Origin: Peptococcaceae bacterium
Lineage (GTDB): Bacteria > Bacillota > Desulfitobacteriia > Desulfitobacteriales > Syntrophobotulaceae
Length of the DNA stretch: 42,763 bases
Direction of reading: 5' to 3'
Assembly: GCA_009782825.1 (NCBI GenBank)
Contig: WRII01000018.1
Location: forward strand, 1 to 42,763
A model generated the notes under the pieces. It did no database searches. It was given only the letters and a program-made list of their open reading frames with translations, and was not told where the DNA came from. Made by a program: the position numbers and the translations under genes. Below, piece after piece: positions 14,197-23,066 of the stretch. The first letter of the stretch is position 1, and the number at the start of each line of letters is the position of its first letter.

Positions 14197-16476
14197 ATGA
14201 AGGAGTATTTACAAGAGTTCGAACAGGAAAAAAAGCGCTTGGACACCACTGTCACGCTGGTTCGGCTTCAGATGGACGCGGCTCAGCAAGCGCTGGAAAC
14301 AAAAGAGGCGGGAATCCTGGCCGCTAAAGAAGATATGCCTGACGATACGGCTCACGCTGTGGCGGGTTTGTATTCGGCTCATAATTTTGAAGATCTGGTA
14401 GAGCTGAGCCAGTACGCCTATCTGGTATCAGGCCAGGTGGCCGAACACGAATCAGAAGGGCAGAAAATCCGGCAATTTCGGAGTATGGCTCTGACTCCGT
14501 ATTTTTCCCGTATCGACTTTACTTTTGAGGATACCCAGGAATGCGAATCCATCTATATCGGCCGCTTCTCCCTCAGGGATGACGCCTCTCGGGAAATTGT
14601 AGTTTACGATTGGCGTTCACCCATCGCCAGCGTCTTTTACCGTTTTGGCACAGGAAAGGCATTCTATGACGCGCCGGGAGGGACTATTGCCGGGGAGGTT
14701 TCCCTCAAGCGCCAGTTTGAAATCCACCAGGGCGTCTTAGACTATTTCTTCGATGCCGATGTGCAGATTGTGGATGAGTTTTTGCGCAAACTGTTGTCTC
14801 AGAACGCGGCCCCCCAGATGAAAACCATTGTGGAAACCATTCAGAAGGATCAGGATATCATCATCCGTGATTCGGAACATGATCTTGTCATGGTTCAGGG
14901 CGTGGCGGGAAGCGGCAAAACTTCCATCGGACTGCACAGGGCGGCTTATTTGATGTATCAGGCGATGTCTGGTCTTGCGTCCAATCAGATTGTCATCCTT
15001 TCCCCCAACAAGCTGTTTGAACGCTATATTTCTAATGTGCTGCCCGAGTTGGGGGAGAAGAATGTGCAAACGCTGGTATTTGAAGAGGTTTTTCAACGTC
15101 TGATAAACCGGCGTGTCCAAAGCAGAACAAGCTTGCTGGAACACCTCATCGCCTCCCGGGATCCCTCCGCGAAAGCTGTGGTCAAAAGCGTCCTGGAGTT
15201 CAAAATGTCGGAAACCTTTATGGAGATTCTACACCGCTTTGTCTACGATATTCCCCGGCGGTGGATTCCTTTCGCCGATGCTGAGTATGCCGGACGTCTT
15301 GTGATGCCGCGCCGGCTGATTCAGGCGAAAGTTCTGCAGCAGGAACACTCCTTTCCGCTGGCGGTCCGGCTTAAAAAGGCTCACATGTTCATCTGTCATC
15401 ATGTGCGGAAAAGACGCCCTCACCGTCTGGAGACCCTGCGGCGTTATGTGATAGCGGGGAAGCGGCATCCTTTTGACGCTAAAACCTTCGCGCGTATGGT
15501 CTCAATCCGGGAGAGTACGGCAATGATCCGGCGCGTTAAGGCGTATACTGAAATTGATGTCCTGGCTCTGTATGTAAGGCTTTTTCAGGATGACAGGGCT
15601 TTTTACCGTCTGGCCAAGGGATTGCCTTTGCCGCCAGATATGGATAGGATTCTCGCTTACACGCGAGAAACCCTTGGTGCGGTATGCGGCCTCTGTAACT
15701 TGACAGACGAGCCCGGGCCAAAAGCAGGCATACCTTATGCAGACGCGGCGGCGCTGGCCTATCTGGAACTTATCATATCGGGCCGCCGTGATTTTGCGGA
15801 TATCCGGCAGGTGGTTGTGGATGAAGCTCAGGATTATTATCCCCTTCATTACGCTATTTTGCGGGTTCTGTTTCCCAAAGCCTGTTATACCATTCTGGGA
15901 GACATTCACCAATCCATGGAAAAAGAGGCTGATACAGCGCTCTATACCACCATCCCCAGGGTCTTAGACAAGGATAATCCTGTCTTGATGACGCTGGATA
16001 AAAGTTTTCGTTCGACTCGGGAAATCATTGGCTTCAGCGCCCAGTTTCTTGGCGAAGGTGTGCGGATCACAAGCTTCAGCCGCAGTGGTGAGGCGCCTAT
16101 GGTGCACAAGGCTTTGGACAGTGACGCGCTCCATGATCAAATGGCTGCGGAAATCAGAAGCTGCCTGGACAGCCAATATCGCTCTGTGGGAGTTCTCTGC
16201 AAAACAGAGAGGGACGCTGTGGAGATTTATCAGCATCTACATCATAGAATCCCCATGCGCTTGATCTGTACAGACGTCGCTGAAGCCTTGGAAGGGGTGT
16301 CTGTCATGCCCCTCAGTATGGCGAAAGGGCTGGAGTTCGATGCTGTGCTGGTGTGCCATGTGGATAACATCCGCTATACCAGTGAAGACGACCGCAGACT
16401 CTTGTATATTGCCTGCACCCGGGCTTTGCATCGATTGAGTTTGTTTTATGCGGGGGAGGAGAGCCCGTTAGTATGA
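14197..16476 (+). CDS. helD: HelD-like UvrD-family helicase/RNA polymerase recycling factor
   Basis: 759 residues from the ATG at 14197 (AAAGG about 5 bases upstream; a GTG at 14191 is less well placed). HelD proteins remove stalled RNA polymerase from DNA using ATP. Visible features are an N-terminal coiled coil (residues about 1-45) that enters the polymerase secondary channel in the family, Walker A GVAGSGKTS at 235-243, Walker B VVVDEAQDYYP, motif III-like DKSFRST, motif V PLSMAKGLEFDAV and motif VI LLYIACTRALHRL. The length fits the family. It overlaps the next gene by four bases (ATGA). Confidence 0.85.
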   Translation: MKEYLQEFEQEKKRLDTTVTLVRLQMDAAQQALETKEAGILAAKEDMPDDTAHAVAGLYSAHNFEDLVELSQYAYLVSGQVAEHESEGQKIRQFRSMALTPYFSRIDFTFEDTQECESIYIGRFSLRDDASREIVVYDWRSPIASVFYRFGTGKAFYDAPGGTIAGEVSLKRQFEIHQGVLDYFFDADVQIVDEFLRKLLSQNAAPQMKTIVETIQKDQDIIIRDSEHDLVMVQGVAGSGKTSIGLHRAAYLMYQAMSGLASNQIVILSPNKLFERYISNVLPELGEKNVQTLVFEEVFQRLINRRVQSRTSLLEHLIASRDPSAKAVVKSVLEFKMSETFMEILHRFVYDIPRRWIPFADAEYAGRLVMPRRLIQAKVLQQEHSFPLAVRLKKAHMFICHHVRKRRPHRLETLRRYVIAGKRHPFDAKTFARMVSIRESTAMIRRVKAYTEIDVLALYVRLFQDDRAFYRLAKGLPLPPDMDRILAYTRETLGAVCGLCNLTDEPGPKAGIPYADAAALAYLELIISGRRDFADIRQVVVDEAQDYYPLHYAILRVLFPKACYTILGDIHQSMEKEADTALYTTIPRVLDKDNPVLMTLDKSFRSTREIIGFSAQFLGEGVRITSFSRSGEAPMVHKALDSDALHDQMAAEIRSCLDSQYRSVGVLCKTERDAVEIYQHLHHRIPMRLICTDVAEALEGVSVMPLSMAKGLEFDAVLVCHVDNIRYTSEDDRRLLYIACTRALHRLSLFYAGEESPLV

Positions 16477-16778
16477 ACAACACCGAAAAGATATTTAAGC
16501 AAGCAGCAGCACTGATATCTCAAATCTTTAATATTAGGGAAGACGAGATCAGGCCCGAAATGTCTTTATACGACGATCCGGAGATCAATCCCCTGGATGT
16601 GGCCAGGCTGATCATGGCCTGTGAGAAAAAATTTGATATCATGATTCATGATGAGGATGTTCATACATTTGTGCGGGTTGACGATTGCGTGCGCTATATC
16701 GCGGAGGCGCTGTTTGAGGGACAGCAAAGCATATCTGTCTCATCGGATGAAGAACGTGAAGCTTGGTATTATGAATGA
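16473..16778 (+). CDS. Acyl-carrier-like protein lacking the phosphopantetheine serine
   Basis: 101 residues. The fold signature of acyl carrier proteins is clear: a basic/acidic helix I, then INPLDVARLIMACEKKFDI and IHDEDVHTFVRVDDCVRYI, which match helix II and helix III of ACP. The usual DSL motif that carries phosphopantetheine is N39-P40-L41, so the serine is absent and the protein cannot be loaded in the normal way. The C terminus (about 20 residues) is an added acidic tail. It is coupled to helD by an ATGA overlap, and the MBL-DapF gene starts 24 bp later. It may be a structural or regulatory partner rather than a carrier. Confidence 0.7.
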   Translation: MNNTEKIFKQAAALISQIFNIREDEIRPEMSLYDDPEINPLDVARLIMACEKKFDIMIHDEDVHTFVRVDDCVRYIAEALFEGQQSISVSSDEEREAWYYE

Positions 16779-16802
16779 TTAAGGAAATAAGGAGGCGTCC
16801 AA

Positions 16803-18512
16803 GTGAACAGGTACATCAATTGCGTTGCCCATGGATTAAGCGACGGAAATCTACTTATCGGTGAGGAACGCGCGGCTCTCTTTGATTGTGGGATGGCCAT
16901 TTGCGCGAAAGATACCATACAAATTGTGAAAAATGCCCTTGCCGGCAGACCTCTGGACTATATTATTATCACTCACGCTCATTATGATCATGTGGGTGCG
17001 CTGCCGTTTTTCCGGAAAGAATGGCCGGAAGTCCGCCTTGCCGCCTCGGAAGCCGGAGCGGCTTTGCTGCTGAAAGAAACACCCCGCAAGGTTTTTCGCG
17101 AGTTTGGGGGTATCGCGGCAAAACATCTTGGCATCACGTTCGATGCCGGGTACAGCGACGACGCCTTTCACGCCGATGTCATCGTTAAGGACGGAGACAG
17201 CATTCCCCTTGGCGGGCTTACAGTGGAAGCGCTGGAAACACCGGGACACACCCGGGATTCATTCAGTTATTTCATCCCTGAGCTGGAATTACTCATCTCA
17301 AATGAATCTTCCGGAGTCTTGATGCCGGAGGGAGAGGTGATTCCCTGTTATGTCACCAGCTATAACGACACCATGAGCTCCATCAAAAAATGCCGGAGTA
17401 CCCATTACAAGTTTTTATCACTGCCCCATCGCGGGCTGGTCGGCGAAAAAGACGGGAAAGAATTTTTCGACAAAGCTTTTGCAGCCAACGCCGTCTGCCG
17501 TAATTTTATTCTAAATATGAATGCCAAAGGTCTTAGCGAAGAAGACATGCTGGAGCTGTATCTTGACAGATACGGTAAAACACTCTTATCCAACAGTTAT
17601 CAGATCAAAGATGCCTTTGTGGCAAACGCCAAGGCCACAATTGAGTGCACCTTGCGCAAACATATGAAACTTCATTTCACCAAAATGCACGGCTGTGGCA
17701 ACGATTACATCTACATCAACAGCTTTGACAGGGACATCGACTCGCCGGAATCCCTGTCTGTATTCCTGTCCGACCGGCATACCGGCGTGGGTGGCGATGG
17801 AATGGTGCTGATCTTGCGTTCAGATATCGCCGACGCCAAGATGAGAATGTTCAATTATGACGGCAGTGAAGCCGGCATGTGCGGCAACGCTATCCGCTGT
17901 GTCGCCAAATATCTCTATGATAATAACATGATCCGCAAACCTCATATGCGTATAGAAACCCTGAGCGGCGTCAAGGATCTCTACCTATCTATAAAAAACG
18001 ACCTGGTCTCCTCCGTTAAAGTCGATATGGGGCAAGCCAAACTGCGGCCCGAAGAAGTCCCCGTCAATCTGACAGGGGACAACGTGATTGCGAGACCGGT
18101 AACGATTGCCGATCATGCCGGTCAGGACTATGCCGTCACCTGCGTGTCCATGGGCAACCCCCACGCCGTGGTATTCTGCGAGAATGTGGACACCTTCGAT
18201 ATGCACGGGATTGGACCTCTGTTTGAAAACCATCCCCTGTTCCCCGACAGAGTCAACGCTGAATTTGTGGAGCTTGTCGGCAGAAACCATCTGAAAATGC
18301 GCGTGTGGGAGCGGGGCAGGGGCGAATCCCAGGCCTGTGGCACAGGGGCTTGCGCGTCGGCTGTGGCCGCCGTCCTGAACGGATATTGCGACACAGGTGC
18401 AGACATCAAAGTCCAGCTGCCTGGCGGCAATCTCATCATTCACTATACAGACGAGACGGTCTTCATGACAGGCGGGTGTGTCAAAGTCTTTGACGGAACA
18501 GTGGATGTGTGA
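16803..18512 (+). CDS. dapF: MBL-fold hydrolase fused to diaminopimelate epimerase
   Basis: 569 residues from the GTG at 16803 (AAGGAGG 8 bases before). Residues 1-287 are an MBL-fold domain: H58-x-H60-x-D62-H63 (THAHYDHVG), a GHTRDS His and a final LPHRG His; the usual GD bridging Asp is replaced in SNESSG. Residues 288-569 form a complete DapF, which interconverts LL- and meso-diaminopimelate for lysine and peptidoglycan: MKLHFTKMHGCGNDY, catalytic Cys360 in GMCGNA and Cys512 in ACGTGAC, DRHTGVGGDG and a GNPHAV block. The DapF part starts with Met288 but has no SD before it, so a single fused product is likely. A lost stop codon between once separate genes is the alternative origin. Confidence 0.85.
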   Translation: MNRYINCVAHGLSDGNLLIGEERAALFDCGMAICAKDTIQIVKNALAGRPLDYIIITHAHYDHVGALPFFRKEWPEVRLAASEAGAALLLKETPRKVFREFGGIAAKHLGITFDAGYSDDAFHADVIVKDGDSIPLGGLTVEALETPGHTRDSFSYFIPELELLISNESSGVLMPEGEVIPCYVTSYNDTMSSIKKCRSTHYKFLSLPHRGLVGEKDGKEFFDKAFAANAVCRNFILNMNAKGLSEEDMLELYLDRYGKTLLSNSYQIKDAFVANAKATIECTLRKHMKLHFTKMHGCGNDYIYINSFDRDIDSPESLSVFLSDRHTGVGGDGMVLILRSDIADAKMRMFNYDGSEAGMCGNAIRCVAKYLYDNNMIRKPHMRIETLSGVKDLYLSIKNDLVSSVKVDMGQAKLRPEEVPVNLTGDNVIARPVTIADHAGQDYAVTCVSMGNPHAVVFCENVDTFDMHGIGPLFENHPLFPDRVNAEFVELVGRNHLKMRVWERGRGESQACGTGACASAVAAVLNGYCDTGADIKVQLPGGNLIIHYTDETVFMTGGCVKVFDGTVDV

Positions 18513-18561
18513 CGGGGACAGAAACCACAAGGATCACGCCTTATTCCTTATTCCGGCTTTT

Positions 18562-18598
18562 AGGATGTTAAAACATGTTAAGATCCTTGCTTTTTTTT
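18562..18598 (+). terminator. Rho-independent terminator of the helD operon
   Basis: AGGAT (18562-18566) pairs with ATCCT (18583-18587), continued inward by TTAA/TTAA past one mismatch, with a 6-base loop, followed by TGC and eight T residues (18591-18598). Confidence 0.75.
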
Positions 18599-18649
18599 AT
18601 AATTTACGTTACGCTTTCAATATAACATAATTAGAATTGAGGGGTTTAT

Positions 18650-20002
18650 GTGGCAATACCAATCAATATTAATGACCTGATTAACAGCCGGATTGTAGAG
18701 AACGCCCGAATCGAGTTCAAAGCCAACTGGAATCCTGAACCAGTCATGCACACAATTTGCGCTTTCGCGAATGATATGGATAACTGGGGCGGCGGTTATA
18801 TTGTTATTGGCGCAAAAGATCGTGACGGCTCTCCTGAATACCCAATATCAGGAATAACTAAGAGTTCCGTTGATAAAATCAGCAAAGAGCTTCTTAATAT
18901 CTGCAATTTGATTGAACCTCGCTACATCCCCGTTTCCGAGCATGTTGTTCTTGACGGAAAAGACCTGATTATCCTATGGATACCAGGCGGATCATCCCGT
19001 CCGTATAAATGCCCTGTCAGGCTTTCTGCACCTGCCGGAAAGGCCTATTATATCCGCCGCTTGTCCAGCACAATCAAGGCTAACGCAAAAGAAGAACAGG
19101 AATTGTTTGCGCTTTCTGAGAGTATTCCCTATGATGACAGAGTGAACGCGAAAGCTGACATAGAAGATTTACGCCCCGCCCTCATCAGCAACTTTCTCCA
19201 TGAAGTGAAAAGCGGACTGTATGAAGCGTCAAGGTCAATGCCATTACGCTCTTTAGCCCTTGATATGAAAATTGCGGAGGGCCCATCTGAATATTTAAAA
19301 CCATTGAATGTCGGGCTCATGTTTTTCAACGACCGTCCAGACAATTATTTTCGATATGCTCGTATTGAGATTGTTGACAAGCCTGATGCAACAGGAACCG
19401 GCATGATGGAAAAGACGTTCAGCGGACCTTTGGACAGGCAGTTGCGTGATGCTTTGGCGTATATTCAGAACTACATCATCAAAGAAAAGGTGGTCAAGCA
19501 TTCGCATGTCGCAGAAGCAGAGCGAATTTACAACTTCCCTTATGCTGCCGTTGAGGAAGCTCTGTCAAATGCAGTTCATCACAAGGACTATCAAGTTCCT
19601 GAACCTATAACAGTAACAGTAACACCTGAAAAAATGGAAATTCTAAGCCTTCCCGGACCTGACAGGTCTATATCAGATGAGAGTATCCATGCATTAAGAA
19701 TGATTGCGACCCGATACCGCAATCGCAGGATTGGTGAATTTTTAAAAGAATTGCATTTGGTGGAAGGAAGGAATACTGGAATCCCCTCCATGTTGCACGC
19801 TCTTGAACGAAATGGATCCGCGCCGCCTGTTTTTGAAACAGATCCGGACAGGAGCTTCTTTCGCGTCACTTTTCTGAATCATGATTCTTTTACCAAAAAT
19901 AATGATCATGGACCGGGCGCTGCAAAGCCTATCCCTCGCAAAAAATACTATATTATTTATCGGCACGTAGAACACCCTCTTTTTTCGCGTGCCGGGAATT
20001 GA
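18650..20002 (+). CDS. AlbA_2 (Schlafen-type) domain protein, putative transcriptional regulator
   Basis: 450 residues from the GTG at 18650 with TTGAGGGG upstream. The N-terminal 130 residues carry the AlbA_2/divergent AAA pattern: RIEFKANW, AFANDMDNWGGGYIVIGAKD.DG, a VLDGKDLIILWIPGG strand and a YYIRR..S block. Residues about 290-420 resemble the HATPase_c_4 half (YPYAAVEEALSNAVHHKDY, GPDRSISDESIH, RNRRIGEFLKEL). Such proteins are annotated as RecG-like helicases or regulators; the biochemical role is uncertain. The usual winged-helix C terminus is missing and the last 20 residues are atypical. An inverted repeat CGGCACG/CGTGCCG spans the end of the gene (19961-19994), which suggests truncation. 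Confidence 0.75.
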   Translation: MAIPININDLINSRIVENARIEFKANWNPEPVMHTICAFANDMDNWGGGYIVIGAKDRDGSPEYPISGITKSSVDKISKELLNICNLIEPRYIPVSEHVVLDGKDLIILWIPGGSSRPYKCPVRLSAPAGKAYYIRRLSSTIKANAKEEQELFALSESIPYDDRVNAKADIEDLRPALISNFLHEVKSGLYEASRSMPLRSLALDMKIAEGPSEYLKPLNVGLMFFNDRPDNYFRYARIEIVDKPDATGTGMMEKTFSGPLDRQLRDALAYIQNYIIKEKVVKHSHVAEAERIYNFPYAAVEEALSNAVHHKDYQVPEPITVTVTPEKMEILSLPGPDRSISDESIHALRMIATRYRNRRIGEFLKELHLVEGRNTGIPSMLHALERNGSAPPVFETDPDRSFFRVTFLNHDSFTKNNDHGPGAAKPIPRKKYYIIYRHVEHPLFSRAGN

Positions 20003-20074
20003 TATGCCACTTCCGTGTTATACTGAATGATGATTGTACTACAGCAGAATCATTCAGGAAAAGGACGTGAGCCC

Positions 20075-21487
20075 ATGAACAACAGCGACCCCTCCACACA
20101 ACATCCGATAGACGCACAAGCCGATATCACTGTCAGCCAAGACAAGCAGAAAGCCTTCTTAACCCTGACAGCGCCCAAAAACGGCGGCAACCCCATATCC
20201 GTTCCCATAATCACGCACGCCCTCACAGAAGCCGGGGTAGTGCACGGCATCCGAGAAGAAACCATCAATGCCCTTGTCAGAACACCCCATTACGGCAGAG
20301 AAGACCTGGTGGCCACCGCGACACCGCCGGAAAACGGACAGGATGCCACACTCTCTTATCTTTTTTCCTTGACCAAGGAAGCCAAACCCAAGGTGCATTC
20401 CGACGGCTCAGTCGACTTTAAACAGCTCGATATTGTCCAAAATATCAACGCAGACGAGCCCCTATGTTCTAAAACCCCCGCCACACCAGGCACCCCCGGC
20501 ACAGACATTCTGGGGGGCGTCATTGATCCTCAGCCCGGCAAAGACAAGCCTCTGCCCAGCGGAAAAAACACGTATGTGTCAGAGAATGGCCTCGATCTTT
20601 TGGCAAAAGTAAGCGGTCAGGTTGACCTTGTCCAAAACCGGGTTACAGTGCTGAACGTTTTCGAAATCGCTGAAAACGTGGACTATAGCACCGGAAATAT
20701 CGATTTTGTCGGCAACGTGACCGTAGGAGGCGATGTCTGTGCCGGATTCCTGGTCCGTGCCGGAGGCAATGTCTTCATCAAAGGCAGCGTAGATGGCGGC
20801 ACCATTGAAGCAGAAGGCGACGTCACGATTGCCAAAGGGTTTAACAGTCAAACAAGTGGAAAAATCAAGTGCAACGGCAATTTGCGCTGCAGATATCTGC
20901 AAAACGCCAATGTGGATGTAGGACAGGATCTGGAAACAACCTCTTGTGTGAAGAGTATCGTCCGCGTGGGCGGCAACGCAAAGTTCGTTGGCTCCCAAGC
21001 CATGCTTCTGGCCAGCCGGGTCACTGCCGGACAAACCATCGAAGCTTTCAACATCGGCTCACAAAATTCCCTGGTCAGCAATATCATTGAAGTGGGTGTC
21101 AATCCCAGCATTTCAGAGCGCGCCGCACGCATCCCCGAAGAAATCAAGCAGTGCACAGACAATATTAAGAACCTGAGCAGAGTGATCACCCACTATGAAC
21201 AGCTGCAAGAGCGCAATAGGCTTGCTGATGAAAAACAAGCAGAGCTGGCCAATCTCAAAGCCACTGTCAAAAGCACAGAGCAAGACCTGCTTGCCCTGGA
21301 CAGTGAAAGCCAGGACGTCCGGCAGAAGATGGAGCAACTCGGCTTTGGCAGTGTGAAGGTAACGGGCACAGCCTTTGCCGGGACACAGATCACTATAGGT
21401 TCTGAAAAGAAAGTGCTGACAACAGATCACCAGTTCACGCAATTTACCAGAACTCAAGAGGGAATCCAAACCTCATCTGCACGATAG
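20075..21487 (+). CDS. FapA/DUF342 family polymer-binding protein
   Basis: 470 residues from the ATG at 20075 (AAAAGGACGTGA upstream; the ATG at 20027 lacks an SD). The family (flagellar assembly protein A, DUF342) has an N-terminal region, a right-handed beta-helix and a C-terminal coiled coil. Here the central helix is plain: repeated G(N/D)V(T/F)(V/I)..(G/S)V units from about residue 205 to 350 (for example NVTVGGDVCAGFLVRAGGNV). Residues about 355-430 form a coiled coil rich in Glu/Gln/Lys. A TPGTPGTDILG block precedes the beta-helix, as usual. The partner is unknown and no flagellar gene is nearby. Confidence 0.8.
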   Translation: MNNSDPSTQHPIDAQADITVSQDKQKAFLTLTAPKNGGNPISVPIITHALTEAGVVHGIREETINALVRTPHYGREDLVATATPPENGQDATLSYLFSLTKEAKPKVHSDGSVDFKQLDIVQNINADEPLCSKTPATPGTPGTDILGGVIDPQPGKDKPLPSGKNTYVSENGLDLLAKVSGQVDLVQNRVTVLNVFEIAENVDYSTGNIDFVGNVTVGGDVCAGFLVRAGGNVFIKGSVDGGTIEAEGDVTIAKGFNSQTSGKIKCNGNLRCRYLQNANVDVGQDLETTSCVKSIVRVGGNAKFVGSQAMLLASRVTAGQTIEAFNIGSQNSLVSNIIEVGVNPSISERAARIPEEIKQCTDNIKNLSRVITHYEQLQERNRLADEKQAELANLKATVKSTEQDLLALDSESQDVRQKMEQLGFGSVKVTGTAFAGTQITIGSEKKVLTTDHQFTQFTRTQEGIQTSSAR

Positions 21488-21735
21488 TGCTGGCGGGAAG
21501 AGTGGATCCATCACGCCAAATCGTTCTGACAAAATAATTTATATGTATCGGTTTATATCGCGTCATCCCCTATAATTTTGAATATATTTTTGTTATTCTT
21601 CTAAAAACATGAGCATTTTTAGGTTTATACCATATAATGGAATATAACTTGTATGAGTTTTAGAGATAAGCTTTACCCACAGGTGAGAGTAAAAGCTCAT
21701 ATGAAGTCATCAAATAACGGAAGGAAATGTAATAA

Positions 21736-21999
21736 ATGAATAACCAATCCAGTTTTTTCAAGAACCGTAAGCGCTGTCTTTGCAGATGTCGTTTCATGTG
21801 CAGCCCTTGTGAAAAAAATCCCAACGAGTGTCCTGAACGGGATAAAGATAGACCCCAGATAGACAAAGAGTGCAAAATCAAAGGCTTCAAAAAAATATTC
21901 TGGCTTTATCCCTTCATCGGCTTTGGCGGATTACTCAGGGCGTTGAAACTCAAAAACCGCTGCCAAGGTTCCGATTATGAACCAGCGGACAAAAACTAA
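21736..21999 (+). CDS. Small Cys-rich protein, unknown
   Basis: 87 residues with GGAAGG upstream. The N-terminal half has a cluster of cysteines (CLCRCRFMCSPCEKNPNECP, then DKEC) that could bind a metal; the C-terminal half (KKIFWLYPFIGFGGLLRALKL) is a short amphipathic or membrane-associated helix with flanking Lys. I recognise no family. A hairpin in the leader (AGCTTTAC near 21669 with GTAAAAGCT at 21689-21697) sits just before the SD. A short 6-bp hairpin follows the stop at 22001. Confidence 0.5.
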   Translation: MNNQSSFFKNRKRCLCRCRFMCSPCEKNPNECPERDKDRPQIDKECKIKGFKKIFWLYPFIGFGGLLRALKLKNRCQGSDYEPADKN

Positions 22000-22021
22000 C
22001 GCGGGTTACACCCGCAAGTGG

Positions 22022-22049
22022 TCAGGGATCAGGGGTCAGGGGTCAGGGA
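22022..22049 (+). repeat. Four tandem copies of a 7-bp unit
   Basis: TCAGGG(A/G) repeated four times without interruption (units ending A, G, G, A). Confidence 0.9.
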
Positions 22050-22089
22050 CCTGTGAACAGGAATCAGGACAGAAATAGAAAATAGAGAA

Positions 22090-22118
22090 GGGGACTGACA
22101 CATAAAAAGTCAGTCCCC
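22090..22118 (+). repeat. 10-bp perfect hairpin GGGGACTGAC/GTCAGTCCCC
   Basis: GGGGACTGAC (22090-22099), a 9-base A-rich loop and its exact complement (22109-22118), followed at 22127-22135 by another copy of the right arm. Similar GGGAC hairpins are scattered as intergenic repeats in related genomes as far as I recall. It could also serve as a terminator, though the T-run is missing. Confidence 0.6.
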
Positions 22119-22317
22119 ACAAAAAAGTCAGTCCCAACTTGTCTTCAACGCCTTTTAATTGTATGATAACAGAGGGAACTGGTGAGGATGATATACTATA
22201 ATTGCAACACATTCAGACAAGAGAGGATAAAATAGTAAATTACAACACCTTTTTCGCGGCATCATGTACCATGTCTCATGTCTCAAAATAAAATCATAGG
22301 AGATAGGAGGTTATCCC

Positions 22318-23031
22318 TTGAAACCACGCAACCCATTACGTAGAATCAACCGCGGCATTGTGCTTGCAGGTCTCTTATTAGCTGGTCTGGTGATTTATCT
22401 TTATTGTGACGGACAAGCATTCGGCACAGAAGAAACAGCCATCAAAGACATGCTTACAGCCTATGCCGAGGAAGCCGAAACCATGATGGTCTTACCCGGA
22501 GATGTCAATAAGCCCGGCGAAAAAATCCCGTCAGACGCTATTGCTCAAAAGCTCGAAAGCAACAAACCGATACTGGAAAAATATCTGACCGGCAGTATTT
22601 CCGGTGGCAGCTCAGCGTACAGCAGCGCACAGTTCGGTCTTGAAGACGCTTTCGATAATAATAAAGACCTTTGTGCTTATGTGAGCGAGTGCAAATTTGA
22701 GATTGATGTTACCGGATTAAAGAAAATAGGCACAAATATGGCAAAAGGCAGCATCACTGTCCGGACACATATTAAAACACTTGGGAAACCGCTGTATCTG
22801 AAATTATTCAGAACGGCACATGTGGAAGAGGAATCTGCCAACAACAATAACATAGCTCGGAATAGCCTGACCGACACGAGCTTCAGACCCCCGGCCGACC
22901 AGGAGATCGATACAGAAACACACTCATACACCCAAGAAACTACCTTGAGAAATGTGTATTTCAAAAAGGTAGACGGAATCTGGAAAGTTGCTGAAGTCAA
23001 TGACAATCCGAATATGGGTCTGGGATCATAA
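22318..23031 (+). CDS. Membrane-anchored protein of an ABC exporter operon, unknown
   Basis: 237 residues from the TTG at 22318 with AGATAGGAGG about 8 bases before. Residues about 13-31 are a hydrophobic anchor (GIVLAGLLLAGLVIYLYC), followed by an extracellular domain. The domain ends with YFKKVDGIWKVAEV, a pattern seen at the end of NTF2-like or lipoprotein domains. It precedes the ATPase gene by 35 bp and is probably cotranscribed, so it may be a substrate-handling or sensory component of the exporter. No catalytic residues are recognised. Confidence 0.6.
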   Translation: MKPRNPLRRINRGIVLAGLLLAGLVIYLYCDGQAFGTEETAIKDMLTAYAEEAETMMVLPGDVNKPGEKIPSDAIAQKLESNKPILEKYLTGSISGGSSAYSSAQFGLEDAFDNNKDLCAYVSECKFEIDVTGLKKIGTNMAKGSITVRTHIKTLGKPLYLKLFRTAHVEEESANNNNIARNSLTDTSFRPPADQEIDTETHSYTQETTLRNVYFKKVDGIWKVAEVNDNPNMGLGS

Positions 23032-23066
23032 TTTATATAAGAATAAGAATGGCGGTGACAGAACCA

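Larger units (their letters stand above)
22000..22317. other. Intergenic stretch with repeats and hairpins
   Basis: About 318 bp without a gene. It contains the hairpin GCGGGT-TAC-ACCCGC (22001-22015), a tandem heptamer (22022-22049), the hairpin at 22090-22118 and a third copy of GTCAGTCCC (22127-22135). The last 60 bp lead to a strong SD (AGATAGGAGG) for the gene at 22318. Confidence 0.6.

Noticed and set aside
17664..17669. Independent start of dapF at Met288
   Set aside because: No SD within 15 bases upstream and the frame is continuous with the MBL domain; kept as one gene, with the alternative noted.
21488..21735. A purine or cyclic-di-GMP riboswitch before the Cys-rich gene
   Set aside because: Some AT-rich words and a small hairpin are present, but no aptamer core (GEMM or purine) could be found.
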